64,000 nt of DNA from Sedimentisphaerales bacterium (lineage in GTDB: Bacteria; Planctomycetota; Phycisphaerae; Sedimentisphaerales; SM23-30): contig JANQJS010000022.1 in the NCBI GenBank assembly GCA_028281535.1, forward strand, positions 124,001 to 188,000. Direction: 5' to 3'. The notes under the pieces were generated by a model. It ran no database searches. It was not told the origin of the DNA and worked only from the letters and a program-made list of their open reading frames with translations. The translations under genes were made by a program, and so were the position numbers. Each line of letters opens with the position of its first letter. Positions within the stretch are counted from its first letter, which is position 1. Shown piece by piece: positions 49,109 through 58,869 of the stretch.

Positions 49109-50602
49109 TTAAGGATAAAGCCCGTAAGGCTTCAACCATTCATCTACATAAATCCGCCAATATTTCAACTGATTTTCTCTGCCATATATATTTGTAATGG
49201 CCTCAAATTCTTCCACCATTTTTTCCAGAGCCTCTTCATTGGACAATTCTCCATGCCAAGCCATACTGATCCAATGCTCCATCGCATCCTGATATTCTCC
49301 CACATCCAGAATCTGTGTATCAGGGTACCCTTGTGTAGCAGAGTCCAATATAGTATCAATGTATCTTTGTTTTAGATGAGGTTGATTATCACATATTCCA
49401 CTTAAATTGTTAGGGTCAAAATGACTTTCCAGCCAAGGGTCTAACCAACCTTGCTTATCACTGATCAAAAAACGCGAAACATCTAGCTGACTAAAATAAA
49501 CTAATACTTTGTAAGCCAACTCTTTATAAGGAGTCGTTTTTCGTACAACTATGGAACGTCCACTTAACAAACTACGACGCTCTATCTCATGTTGATCATT
49601 CAATCGTCCGGGGATCATTGCAACATCAATTTTTCCTGCTAATGCTGAAGTATCTGGGTTGTTACCAATGCGCCAAGCATCAGGCCAAAAAGGCACCATA
49701 AAAACCCTTTGCTTGCCCCAAAGCTCATCAAATACGTCATCACCCACAAAATCTTTCGCACCGGGTGGCGATAAATCAGATACCGTTTTCTTTCCATGCT
49801 TTAAAGCTCTCATCGCCAATTCCCGATCAGGAAAAGGCGTTAAATCGTCATAACTAAATAAATGACCACCCATCCCCAAATAACGATCCATAAAAGAACA
49901 ATATGAATAATATGTTGCTAATTCAGCCGTACCGTAAAAGCCTTGATCAGGTCGAGTAAAAAATTCAGCAACATCTAAATATCTCTCCCAGGTTAATTGA
50001 TCCATATCCAGTGCATAGCCATACCGTTGATAAAAAGCGGTTTGTTCTTTTGGGTCATTCGCCAGATCGTAACGATAATTCAATAATTTTATATCGCCAT
50101 CCACGATCGCGCCATAAATGACATTATTATATTGGCCTACAGATTTATACTTCGGCAAAATCTGATCATATTGTAAATCCTTTTCAACTTGCGAGCGACC
50201 TCCAGATGCAACTGTTGATAAATCTAATAAATAAGGCGACAAATCACATAAATGACACGGCGCAGAAATATACAAATCATATTGACTTGATGAACTTACG
50301 AGATCCAGAAAGATAATTCTAAACTTGTCTTTAAATGGAACAGGGCATATTTCAAGTTGAATCGATAATTTTTTTTCGATATCAGGGACAAAACGCTCGA
50401 GTTTTTTTGGCAACCTGCCATCTTCCAGAAGAAGTCTTAATCTCGGTATAGTCTGACTGTCGTCATCCGATGAAGATCGATTGCTAGATATATCTCGTCT
50501 TGGTAAGTCAGGTGGATCTGATTGTTTTTTTTGAAATAATTTTGCACATATGATTCCCACCACACAGATCATCATTATGAACAATAGATAATTCTTATTC
50601 AT
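49109..50602 (-). CDS. Extracellular solute-binding protein family (paralog A)
   Basis: N-terminal anchor; type-1 SBP pattern; extensive identity with the adjacent ORF (TFFTRPDQGFYGTAELAT / EFFTRPEQGFYGTVELAT). Confidence 0.8.
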   Translation of the reverse strand: MNKNYLLFIMMICVVGIICAKLFQKKQSDPPDLPRRDISSNRSSSDDDSQTIPRLRLLLEDGRLPKKLERFVPDIEKKLSIQLEICPVPFKDKFRIIFLDLVSSSSQYDLYISAPCHLCDLSPYLLDLSTVASGGRSQVEKDLQYDQILPKYKSVGQYNNVIYGAIVDGDIKLLNYRYDLANDPKEQTAFYQRYGYALDMDQLTWERYLDVAEFFTRPDQGFYGTAELATYYSYCSFMDRYLGMGGHLFSYDDLTPFPDRELAMRALKHGKKTVSDLSPPGAKDFVGDDVFDELWGKQRVFMVPFWPDAWRIGNNPDTSALAGKIDVAMIPGRLNDQHEIERRSLLSGRSIVVRKTTPYKELAYKVLVYFSQLDVSRFLISDKQGWLDPWLESHFDPNNLSGICDNQPHLKQRYIDTILDSATQGYPDTQILDVGEYQDAMEHWISMAWHGELSNEEALEKMVEEFEAITNIYGRENQLKYWRIYVDEWLKPYGLYP

Positions 50603-50639
50603 CTATTACACCAATCCCATACTATAGCGACAATAAGAA

Positions 50640-52115
50640 TTATGGATATACATTTAAAGGCCGAAGAACATGATCAACAAAGTATCGCCATTCTTTTAAT
50701 TGCTGCTCATACCCTCTTTCCTGAATGGTAATATTTAATTCATTAATAATACCATCAACCGCTTCTTCGGCGGTTAGCTCACCTTGCCATGCTTTGCTGG
50801 TCCATTTTTCAATATCATCATGATAGTCACTAATTCCTGGTATTTGTATTGCTGGATAGCCATGGTCAATAGAGGTCTTGATAACCTCAACATATTTCTG
50901 TCGCAAATATGGTTTTTGCGGACACAAATAATTATATTTTATTTCGTTTAATTGTGACTTACGCCACGGATCCAACCAGCTATTTTTGTTATTGACCAGA
51001 AAATCAGCTATATCATCCTCAGCAAAAAAGGCCAATACTTTATAAGCAGCAATCTTATGCGAACTATTCTTATTAATCACCAAGGTGCGACAGCCATCGA
51101 GATTACTACGGAATATATCACCACCATTTTTCATTCCCCTAGGAATTGGGGCGACTGAAATTTGACAATCGAGGTTAGACGTTTTGGGGTTATTCGCAAT
51201 TCGCCAGGCATCAGGCCAAAACACCATCATAAAGACGGACTTTTCTATCCATAACTGTTCATAGATATCTTCAACGACAAATGATTTTGCTCCAGGCGGT
51301 GAATATTTATCAAACGTATCTTTGCCATGCTGCATCGCTTTGATCGCCAGCTCTTTATCAGGAAATGGCGTCATATCTTCATAACTGAACAAATGCCCTC
51401 CCATACCAAGATACCGATCCATAAAATAAAAATAAGAAAAAAAGGTTGCCAATTCCACTGTTCCATAGAACCCTTGTTCCGGACGCGTAAAAAATTCAGC
51501 AACATCCAAATAAGTCTCCCAGGTTAAATGGTCCATTTCAAGAGGATAACCATATCGTTTGAAAAACGCGGCTTTCTCTCTAGGATCATTTGCCAGATCA
51601 TATCGATAATTCAAAAGTTTTACATCGCCATCTATCAACGTTCCATAAATATTACCTCGATATTGCATCCCCCATAAATATGAAGGATGGATATCATCAT
51701 AATTCAGATCGACTTTAACTTGCTCAATCCCACCCGGTGCCACTTCTGCTAAATCCAATAAGTATGGCTGAAAATCTGCGATATAACAAGGCCAAGTCAA
51801 ATAGAGATCAAAATCATTGTCCTTTTCCATATCGTTTACCTGGACATACAATTTTTCTTTAAATGGCACGGTATCAATGTGTAGCTCAATATTCAAATCC
51901 ATCCGAATTTGTGGCACAAATCGCTCCAGAGTTTGAGAAACACTCCCCTCTTCAACTAACAAACTCAGAAATGTTAACTCTTCCATGGGTTGATATACCC
52001 AATCATCATCAGCTATATCAGGAATAATGGGAGTTGACCTTGAGCCCCCTTTGTATAATAGCAGAGCGACCACAAGACAACATAATAAAATGATGATCAC
52101 ATTTGATTTAGACAT
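50640..52115 (-). CDS. Extracellular solute-binding protein family (paralog B)
   Basis: As paralog A; shared DGDVKLLNYRYDLANDPREKAAFFKRYGYPLEMDHLTWETYLDVAEFFTRP and MDRYLGMGGHLFSYED. Confidence 0.8.
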   Translation of the reverse strand: MSKSNVIIILLCCLVVALLLYKGGSRSTPIIPDIADDDWVYQPMEELTFLSLLVEEGSVSQTLERFVPQIRMDLNIELHIDTVPFKEKLYVQVNDMEKDNDFDLYLTWPCYIADFQPYLLDLAEVAPGGIEQVKVDLNYDDIHPSYLWGMQYRGNIYGTLIDGDVKLLNYRYDLANDPREKAAFFKRYGYPLEMDHLTWETYLDVAEFFTRPEQGFYGTVELATFFSYFYFMDRYLGMGGHLFSYEDMTPFPDKELAIKAMQHGKDTFDKYSPPGAKSFVVEDIYEQLWIEKSVFMMVFWPDAWRIANNPKTSNLDCQISVAPIPRGMKNGGDIFRSNLDGCRTLVINKNSSHKIAAYKVLAFFAEDDIADFLVNNKNSWLDPWRKSQLNEIKYNYLCPQKPYLRQKYVEVIKTSIDHGYPAIQIPGISDYHDDIEKWTSKAWQGELTAEEAVDGIINELNITIQERGYEQQLKEWRYFVDHVLRPLNVYP

Positions 52116-52176
52116 TATTTATTGCCAACAAGAATTCAGAAGACTCAATACCTTCCCAATAGGGTCTTTCGTAATA

Positions 52177-52201
52177 GTTAGCAACAATTGCTGTTGCTAA
52201 C
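52177..52201. promoter_or_regulatory. Perfect 10-bp inverted repeat (5-nt spacer), candidate operator upstream of the SBP-SBP-HK operon
   Basis: GTTAGCAACA-attgc-TGTTGCTAAC, about 60-85 bp upstream of the 52115 start; no T-run on either side. Confidence 0.5.
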
Positions 52202-52531
52202 AAACTGTAATTCGAGGGGCTAAAAATACAAAAAGATCAGGAAGCCTTATCGAAAGATACTACACAGCATTACATACACACTTTATATCTTATTTTATCA
52301 TTTCGATACAGTCACTTTAATATAATCTAACCCCTTATGATTGTCTATATATATTCAAAGATTTACCCAGAAATTGATACCAAATAACCCTATGATAGGT
52401 TTTCAGTTAGATTCATCATGGAACGAACTTGACATTCATTACCCCTTAAGTAGAATTGTATTTATCTCATGTGTCGAGAAAGTGGGAAAAGATTGTCATG
52501 ACTACTTAACATACATAAATTGTGGTAAAAA

Positions 52532-53710
52532 ATGAATACAACAACGGCCTCAGATCAAGTAAAAGATTGGCTACATTTACACCTCACAGACCAAGTTGGC
52601 TCTACGACTTTTCAAAAATTAATTGAAGCTTTTGGTGATGCCAAATCAGCTCTCTCAGCCAATGCCGGCCAACTTGCCAACGTTAAAGGCATAGGCCCCA
52701 AAAAAGCAGAGAAAATCGCCATGAGCAGAGATAAGGTCGACGTCGAAAAAGAAATCAACCTCGCCAAAAAACTTGGCATAACAATTATTACAAGAAAATG
52801 CGAATCTTATCCAGCTGCTCTCAATAAAATTTACGATCCACCATCGGTTATTTATATTAAAGGCAATTTTATCCCTTCAGATAACCTCGCGGTTGCCATC
52901 GTTGGTTCGCGACAATGTAGTCAATATGGCCAAGAACAAGCGTCTCGATTTGCACACATGCTCGCAGCGAGCGGCTTTACAATCGTATCTGGCTTAGCCA
53001 GGGGCATAGACACAGCAGCCCACCGTGGCAGTATTTCAGCAAAAGGAAGAACACTGGCCATACAAGGCTGTGGCCTAGCAACGATTTACCCACCAGAAAA
53101 TGAACCCCTTGCAAAGCAAATTACAAATGGTAATGGTGCCATCATAAGTGAACTCCCTCTCACATTCGAGCCATTATCCAGCATGTTCCCCGGACGAAAT
53201 AGAATCATATCGGGCTTATCAATCGGTACCCTCGTTGTAGAAGCACGCCCTCGAAGCGGTGCACTGATTACAGCTAAAATTGCCATCGAGCAAGATCGGG
53301 AAGTTATGGCCATACCAGGACGTATAGACGCCCCAGCCAGCAAAGGCACGCACCAACTCATCAAAGAAGGTGCACAACTTGTCGAATCCATAGAAGATGT
53401 TCTAGATGCACTTGGACAAATTGGAGACATCCTAAGAACTCATAGCAAGCAGAAAACACAAGAGAAAGAAAAGCAAAAACAGCAATCACTCTTCCAAAAA
53501 CAATCGGCACCAGAAACGATCAAATTAAGTGAATCAGAATCATCTATTATAGAAATAATGGATTTGGATCCTATACACATCGATTCGATTGCAGCCAAAA
53601 CGGGAATGAATACAGGAAACGTCAATGCAAATATCACGGTCCTGCAATTAAAAGGATTGGTCAAGCAACTGCCTGGCAGCTACTATCAAAAACGAAAAAA
53701 AGAATCGTAG
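52532..53710 (+). CDS. dprA: DNA-processing protein DprA
   Basis: VAIVGSRQCSQYGQEQASRFAHMLAASGFTIVSGLARGIDTAAHRGSI...IQGCGLATIYPPEN; N-terminal HhH, C-terminal winged-helix region. Confidence 0.95.
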   Translation: MNTTTASDQVKDWLHLHLTDQVGSTTFQKLIEAFGDAKSALSANAGQLANVKGIGPKKAEKIAMSRDKVDVEKEINLAKKLGITIITRKCESYPAALNKIYDPPSVIYIKGNFIPSDNLAVAIVGSRQCSQYGQEQASRFAHMLAASGFTIVSGLARGIDTAAHRGSISAKGRTLAIQGCGLATIYPPENEPLAKQITNGNGAIISELPLTFEPLSSMFPGRNRIISGLSIGTLVVEARPRSGALITAKIAIEQDREVMAIPGRIDAPASKGTHQLIKEGAQLVESIEDVLDALGQIGDILRTHSKQKTQEKEKQKQQSLFQKQSAPETIKLSESESSIIEIMDLDPIHIDSIAAKTGMNTGNVNANITVLQLKGLVKQLPGSYYQKRKKES

Positions 53711-53714
53711 CAGA

Positions 53715-54083
53715 TTAAACCAGTTCTAATTCTGGTTCTGTATACATTTGTTCGGCGCCGTAGAATTCTAATCCGACTTCAATTACGGCACTCTCAACAG
53801 ATTGCTTACGATCTATCCGCACAACACGAGCGGTCTTAATGCGAGCAAAACCACCTTTATCTTGTGCCAATGTTTCGGTACGAGGAAAATTGATTTCAAT
53901 ATCCTGTCCCTCACAAATAGGAGCCTGGAGGGGTAAGGTAATTAACGCCCCATCACTGGACACATTCACGCTACGACCATTAAAAAATCGCGTCGCTTTA
54001 GGATTCCAGATACTTACTGGCCAGGATACATCAGTTCTAACGGAACTTCGTTGCTCAAATGCACAAACCATAGTCTGCCTCAC
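53715..54083 (-). CDS. PilZ-domain-like protein
   Basis: EQRSSVRTDVSWPVSIWNPKATRFFNGRSVNVSSDGALITLPLQAPICEGQDIEINFP. Confidence 0.75.
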   Translation of the reverse strand: MRQTMVCAFEQRSSVRTDVSWPVSIWNPKATRFFNGRSVNVSSDGALITLPLQAPICEGQDIEINFPRTETLAQDKGGFARIKTARVVRIDRKQSVESAVIEVGLEFYGAEQMYTEPELELV

Positions 54084-54301
54084 ATTTTGATTTTATTACA
54101 GCACCACTACACTGATGCTACTCTCTATAGTATATCGACTTGGCATAAATGTTAATATAGTTAATTTAGGAATAATAGTTAATATTTTTAGTTTTATAAA
54201 ACTTGGCGATATTTTGTTGCTTTTTGGCGATAAAGACGTTATTTTCAGCCGTTTATAAGCGGACAAGATCATTTTACCCCCAATGGAAAGAACAAAGCCC
54301 C

Positions 54302-56827
54302 ATGGCAGAAAACGATGTAAGTAGCTACAATTTCACAGATATCGAAAAAAAATGGCAAAACTTCTGGGAAGAAAACAAAACCTTCAAAGCTCCCGACAAG
54401 TCCGATAAGCCCAAGTTTTACGCCCTGGACATGTTCCCCTATCCTTCAGGAGCCGGCCTTCATGTGGGTCACCCGGAAGGCTATACCGCCAGCGACATCG
54501 TTTCCAGATACAAACGCATGCAAGGATTCAACGTACTTCACCCGATGGGATATGATGCCTTTGGCTTACCTGCTGAACAATATGCCATCAAAACGGGAAC
54601 CCACCCAAGTATTACCACCGAAAAAAATATCAGCAACATTCGTCGCCAGATTAAATCACTCGGATTCAGTTACGATTGGGATCGCGAAATCGATACCACC
54701 GATGAAAAATACTATAAGTGGACGCAATGGATTTTCCTGCACCTCTATAATAGCTATTTTGATCATCAGGCTCAAAAGGCCAAACCTATTGATGAATTGC
54801 CCATCCCAGATGGACTCGATGAAAAAGAAAAACAACAGTACATCGATGATCACCGCTTGGCCTATGAAGCAGAAGTAGCAGTCAACTGGTGTCCTGAATT
54901 AGGCACTGTACTTGCTAACGAAGAAGTCATCGGCGGCGTCAGCGAACGCGGTGGCCACCCTGTCATTCGCAAACCCATGCGTCAATGGATGCTTCGAATT
55001 ACCCACTATGCAGAACGCTTAATTGATGGCCTCAAAGACCTTGACTGGTCAGACAGTATCAAAAAATTACAAATCGACTGGATCGGAAAAAGCATCGGTG
55101 CAGAAGTTGATTTCAAATGTGCGGATCACGACGCCATCATTCGCGTCTTTACCACACGCCCCGACACATTATTTGGTGCCACCTATATGGTGCTATCGCC
55201 AGAACACCCACTCGTCAAAAAAATCACAACCGAGGATCAAAAAGCAGCCATCACGGCCTATCAGAATGAAGCCTCAAAGAAAAGTGATCTGCAACGTACT
55301 GAACTCGCTAAAGACAAAACGGGTGTCTTCACAGGCGCATATGCGATCAATCCAGTGAACGACACCAAAATTCCTATCTGGATTAGCGATTACGTATTAA
55401 TCAGCTACGGTACCGGTGCAATCATGGCAGTCCCGGCTCATGATGAACGCGATTATGAATTTGCTCAACAATTTGAACTACCAATTATCGAAGTCGTCAA
55501 ACCCAAAGGTGAAAAACCTGATGGTTGCTTCTCTGGGAATGGTGTTGCTATTAATTCCGGCGAATTTGATGGCTTAGAAACTCCAGATTTCAAAGAAAAG
55601 ATCTCCGCCTGGCTGGAAGAAAAAGGGCTTGGCAAAAAAGCAATCAATTACAAATTACGTGACTGGCTCTTTAGCCGCCAACGTTATTGGGGAGAACCAT
55701 TCCCCATATTACACAGAGAAGATGGTACCATCATTGCTGTCGATGCAAAAGACTTGCCAGTGACTTTACCTGAAGTAGAAAGCTATCACCCCAGCGGTAC
55801 GGGCGAATCACCCCTGGCAAATATTAGTGATTGGCTCAACGTCGAAATCGATGGCGTTAAATACAAACGTGAAACCAATACCATGCCGCAATGGGCTGGA
55901 AGCTGTTGGTATTATCTTCGCTACATTGACCCTGACAATGAACAGGCTCCTTTCGACAAAGAAAAAGAAAATTATTGGATGCCTGTCGACTTATATATTG
56001 GTGGCGCCGAACATGCCGTATTACACCTACTCTATTCACGCTTTTGGCATAAAGTCCTCTACGATGTCGGCTGGGTAAGTTGCGATGAACCTTATACTAA
56101 ACTTGTTAACCAGGGAATGATCCTGGGTAGCGACAATCGTAAGATGAGTAAAAGCTTTGGCAACGTCGTCAATCCAGACGAAGTCATCAAAGACTACGGC
56201 TCGGATTCCATGCGACTGTATGAAATGTTCATGGGGCCGCTTGATGCGACCAAACCCTGGAACATGCAAGGGGTCGAAGGCGTCCACCGATTCCTACAAA
56301 AAGCATGGCGAATGGTCGTCAGCCAGCAGCGAACCCTGCATGAATCAATTACAGATGAACCAGCCAAAGATGACGACCTACGACTACTGCATAAGACAAT
56401 CAAGAAAGTCACACATGACATCGAGAACATGGCATTTAATACCGCCATCTCACAAATGATGATCTTTACCAATGCCTTTACGACATTAAAGTCACGCAAC
56501 AAAAAAGCCATAGAAGATTTTGTCTTGCTCTTGGCCCCTTTTGCACCTCACATAGCAGAAGAGCTCTGGGAAATCCTGGGCAACAAAGAAACACTCGCCT
56601 ATGCCCCATGGCCAAAATATGAAGAAAGCCTAACCCAAGACAGCGAAGTTGAACTGGCCATCCAGGTCAACGGCAAGATCAAAGGAAAGGTTACCTTCCC
56701 AGCAGACGCTGACGAAGAGACCATCCAACAAAAAGCGATGGACGCCATCAAAGACCAACTGGATGGCAAAGAAATCAAAAAAGTCATCGTCGTCAAAGGA
56801 CGCCTGGTCAACATCGTCGCCAAGTGA
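54302..56827 (+). CDS. leuS: Leucyl-tRNA synthetase
   Basis: [23 protein letters not shown] (HIGH), [10 protein letters not shown] (KMSKS), CP1 editing domain. The ORF track starts at 54203; ATG at 54302 ([11 protein letters not shown]) is the likely start. Confidence 0.96.
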   Translation: MAENDVSSYNFTDIEKKWQNFWEENKTFKAPDKSDKPKFYALDMFPYPSGAGLHVGHPEGYTASDIVSRYKRMQGFNVLHPMGYDAFGLPAEQYAIKTGTHPSITTEKNISNIRRQIKSLGFSYDWDREIDTTDEKYYKWTQWIFLHLYNSYFDHQAQKAKPIDELPIPDGLDEKEKQQYIDDHRLAYEAEVAVNWCPELGTVLANEEVIGGVSERGGHPVIRKPMRQWMLRITHYAERLIDGLKDLDWSDSIKKLQIDWIGKSIGAEVDFKCADHDAIIRVFTTRPDTLFGATYMVLSPEHPLVKKITTEDQKAAITAYQNEASKKSDLQRTELAKDKTGVFTGAYAINPVNDTKIPIWISDYVLISYGTGAIMAVPAHDERDYEFAQQFELPIIEVVKPKGEKPDGCFSGNGVAINSGEFDGLETPDFKEKISAWLEEKGLGKKAINYKLRDWLFSRQRYWGEPFPILHREDGTIIAVDAKDLPVTLPEVESYHPSGTGESPLANISDWLNVEIDGVKYKRETNTMPQWAGSCWYYLRYIDPDNEQAPFDKEKENYWMPVDLYIGGAEHAVLHLLYSRFWHKVLYDVGWVSCDEPYTKLVNQGMILGSDNRKMSKSFGNVVNPDEVIKDYGSDSMRLYEMFMGPLDATKPWNMQGVEGVHRFLQKAWRMVVSQQRTLHESITDEPAKDDDLRLLHKTIKKVTHDIENMAFNTAISQMMIFTNAFTTLKSRNKKAIEDFVLLLAPFAPHIAEELWEILGNKETLAYAPWPKYEESLTQDSEVELAIQVNGKIKGKVTFPADADEETIQQKAMDAIKDQLDGKEIKKVIVVKGRLVNIVAK

Positions 56828-57205
56828 CGTCACATTAAGAACACCGCGACCATTGTTACAGGAACCCGCTCTCGTTGCTCGCTGCTTGGAATACGAGACA
56901 TGTTTTATGTAGGCCGCCGGCCAAGCCTCTGGCTGGCAAAATCTATGATAAAAACGACCATCATCACACATTATCAAGAACTTAATCATACAAATAGCTG
57001 AGTAGCTACCTCAAGTAAAGCTTGGGAGATGTATAAGAGGGACATTGGGCCCATTTTTCAAATAAATTGCGTGCAATGTCCTCTCTGTATTTCCAATGAA
57101 TATTTTACGCAAGTATTGACATGATTTTACTTATTCTTACCCCCTTGTGTTTGTGGAATATCTGTTATATAATATGTTTATTCGAGATCACTTAAATTGA
57201 GATAA

Positions 57206-57850
57206 ATGAGAGGAATTATCATGGGATTTTATAGTAAAAAAGTAATGATTGTCTTGGCGTTTTTTTGTTTAGTGCTATCGCAAAAACTTTGTGCAAATTC
57301 ATCTTTGATCGCCGGTAGTTCGAATGTCAGTCCACCACCGTTCTGGCTGGATTCTTTCTGGGGTATTACCAGTAGTATTGACCGTGCATTTCCATTTACG
57401 TTAAATACTTCCGGACAATTCAGTTTGGATCATCTTGAGATTGCGGCATATCATTATAACGGTCTGGCAGGATCGACAGCCACCTTCTCCATTGCACAAG
57501 ACAATAATGGTTTGCCGGGAACGATCATTGATACATTTTTCTTCAATAATATCACAACAGATCAACAGGTTGTTTCGACGCTATCAACGAATAACACAAT
57601 CCTGGATTCCGTGAATACTTATTGGGTCATTGGAGAGACAACACAAGGGCAAGTCAACTGGAATCTGGGTGATAATACGTTTGGCCCATATGCATTTCGA
57701 GTTAATGATGGTGCGTGGGAATTTCATCAGGATGGAAATGTCAGTGGATTTGCTTTGCATGGCAACCCTATCCCAGAACCAACAGCCATCACACTGATAA
57801 CCCTTGGCAGTTTGGGATTGTTACAACGTAAACGATCAAGATCAAAATGA
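57206..57850 (+). CDS. PEP-CTERM sorting-domain protein
   Basis: Signal peptide; C-terminus IPEPTAITLITLGSLGLLQRKRSRSK (PEP, TM, basic tail). Confidence 0.85.
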   Translation: MRGIIMGFYSKKVMIVLAFFCLVLSQKLCANSSLIAGSSNVSPPPFWLDSFWGITSSIDRAFPFTLNTSGQFSLDHLEIAAYHYNGLAGSTATFSIAQDNNGLPGTIIDTFFFNNITTDQQVVSTLSTNNTILDSVNTYWVIGETTQGQVNWNLGDNTFGPYAFRVNDGAWEFHQDGNVSGFALHGNPIPEPTAITLITLGSLGLLQRKRSRSK

Positions 57851-57851
57851 A

Positions 57852-58610
57852 TTAAATAAGATTCCTTTTTCTGCGTAACATAGACAGCCCACCCAATACA
57901 AGTAAAGATAAACTTGCAGGTTCAGGTGCTACTAAGACAAGACTTGCTCCAGGAGAAGTTGTTCTTAATTCTTCAACATCAATGATAGTTCCATCTAATA
58001 ATCTTCCCGAAAATGTTGATGCTATAATATTTGAATATTCTCCATATTCAACTTGAGTGCCATTGATATTAAAATTACTTCCCGTAATCCTAAGGGTTGA
58101 ATTATCACTTAAGACAATCGAATTCCTAACGTCTCCACCTGTTAATTCGATAACCCCAAAATCCATAGGCGACAAACCACTTACTGAGCCACCAGACATA
58201 TTCAATATACTTGAACCACGTGAAGATATAAGACCTAAAAATATTCCTGAGCTCACATTTAAAGTCGCATTATCAGAAGTATGTACGCTTTTGATATCCC
58301 CCCCTGTTATATTGATGGTGCTATTATCATACCCCCAAAAAATACCACTATCGACGTCGCCTCCGGAAACGTTAATGATACTTGTATCTTGAACATAAAG
58401 AGAGTGCTGATCGGGAAAAAATGCATCTTCAATAATATTCAACGTTGTTGGATTTGGTGGACTAGTAGGAGAATCTTGTACGTATAATGTATCATTTTGA
58501 TATGATTCTATCGCATTGATTAAACCATTATTTAAAAACTCAACCGCTTGCAAATGACTATTTAAAATAAAGACTAGTAAAAAACATAGGGAGACGATGG
58601 GCCTTTTCAT
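57852..58610 (-). CDS. PEP-CTERM sorting-domain protein with beta-helix-like repeats
   Basis: Repeats NSTINITGGDI/NATLNVSSGIF/SSILNMSGGSV; C-terminus APEPASLSLLVLGGLSMLRRKRNLI. Confidence 0.82.
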   Translation of the reverse strand: MKRPIVSLCFLLVFILNSHLQAVEFLNNGLINAIESYQNDTLYVQDSPTSPPNPTTLNIIEDAFFPDQHSLYVQDTSIINVSGGDVDSGIFWGYDNSTINITGGDIKSVHTSDNATLNVSSGIFLGLISSRGSSILNMSGGSVSGLSPMDFGVIELTGGDVRNSIVLSDNSTLRITGSNFNINGTQVEYGEYSNIIASTFSGRLLDGTIIDVEELRTTSPGASLVLVAPEPASLSLLVLGGLSMLRRKRNLI

Positions 58611-58869
58611 AAACTTCTCCTATAAATGATTTAATTAAGTACATAAAAAAACCAACTAGACGAGGAGCCTAACTCTCTCTTCTCTCTCTAACGGGAATTT
58701 AGTGATTTATTCCCGTAAAATTATCTCTCAAAGACAAGTATAGCCATATGTCAAGGTGAATCAAGAGGAATTTTATAAAAACAGGACCAACAGGTTACCA
58801 CAGAATCAGGAGGACTGAATGATAGATATTATCGAATAACGAATCGCCACATTAGTATTATTTAGGCAA

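Noticed and set aside
52341-52535. 64-aa ORF immediately before dprA
   Set aside because: No domain, composition looks non-coding; stop overlaps the dprA start, but evidence is insufficient
54084-54301. Possible T-box riboswitch upstream of leuS
   Set aside because: No recognisable T-box element or terminator/antiterminator; region is AT-rich and unstructured by eye
54462-54878. 138-aa ORF within leuS in another frame
   Set aside because: Out-of-frame shadow of leuS, as are the other short ORFs across 54.4-56.9 kb
57116-57173. TTGACA and TATAAT upstream of the 57206 gene
   Set aside because: Spacing is 46 bp, not a promoter pair; TTGTGT-N17-TATAAT is possible but weak, so not listed as a feature
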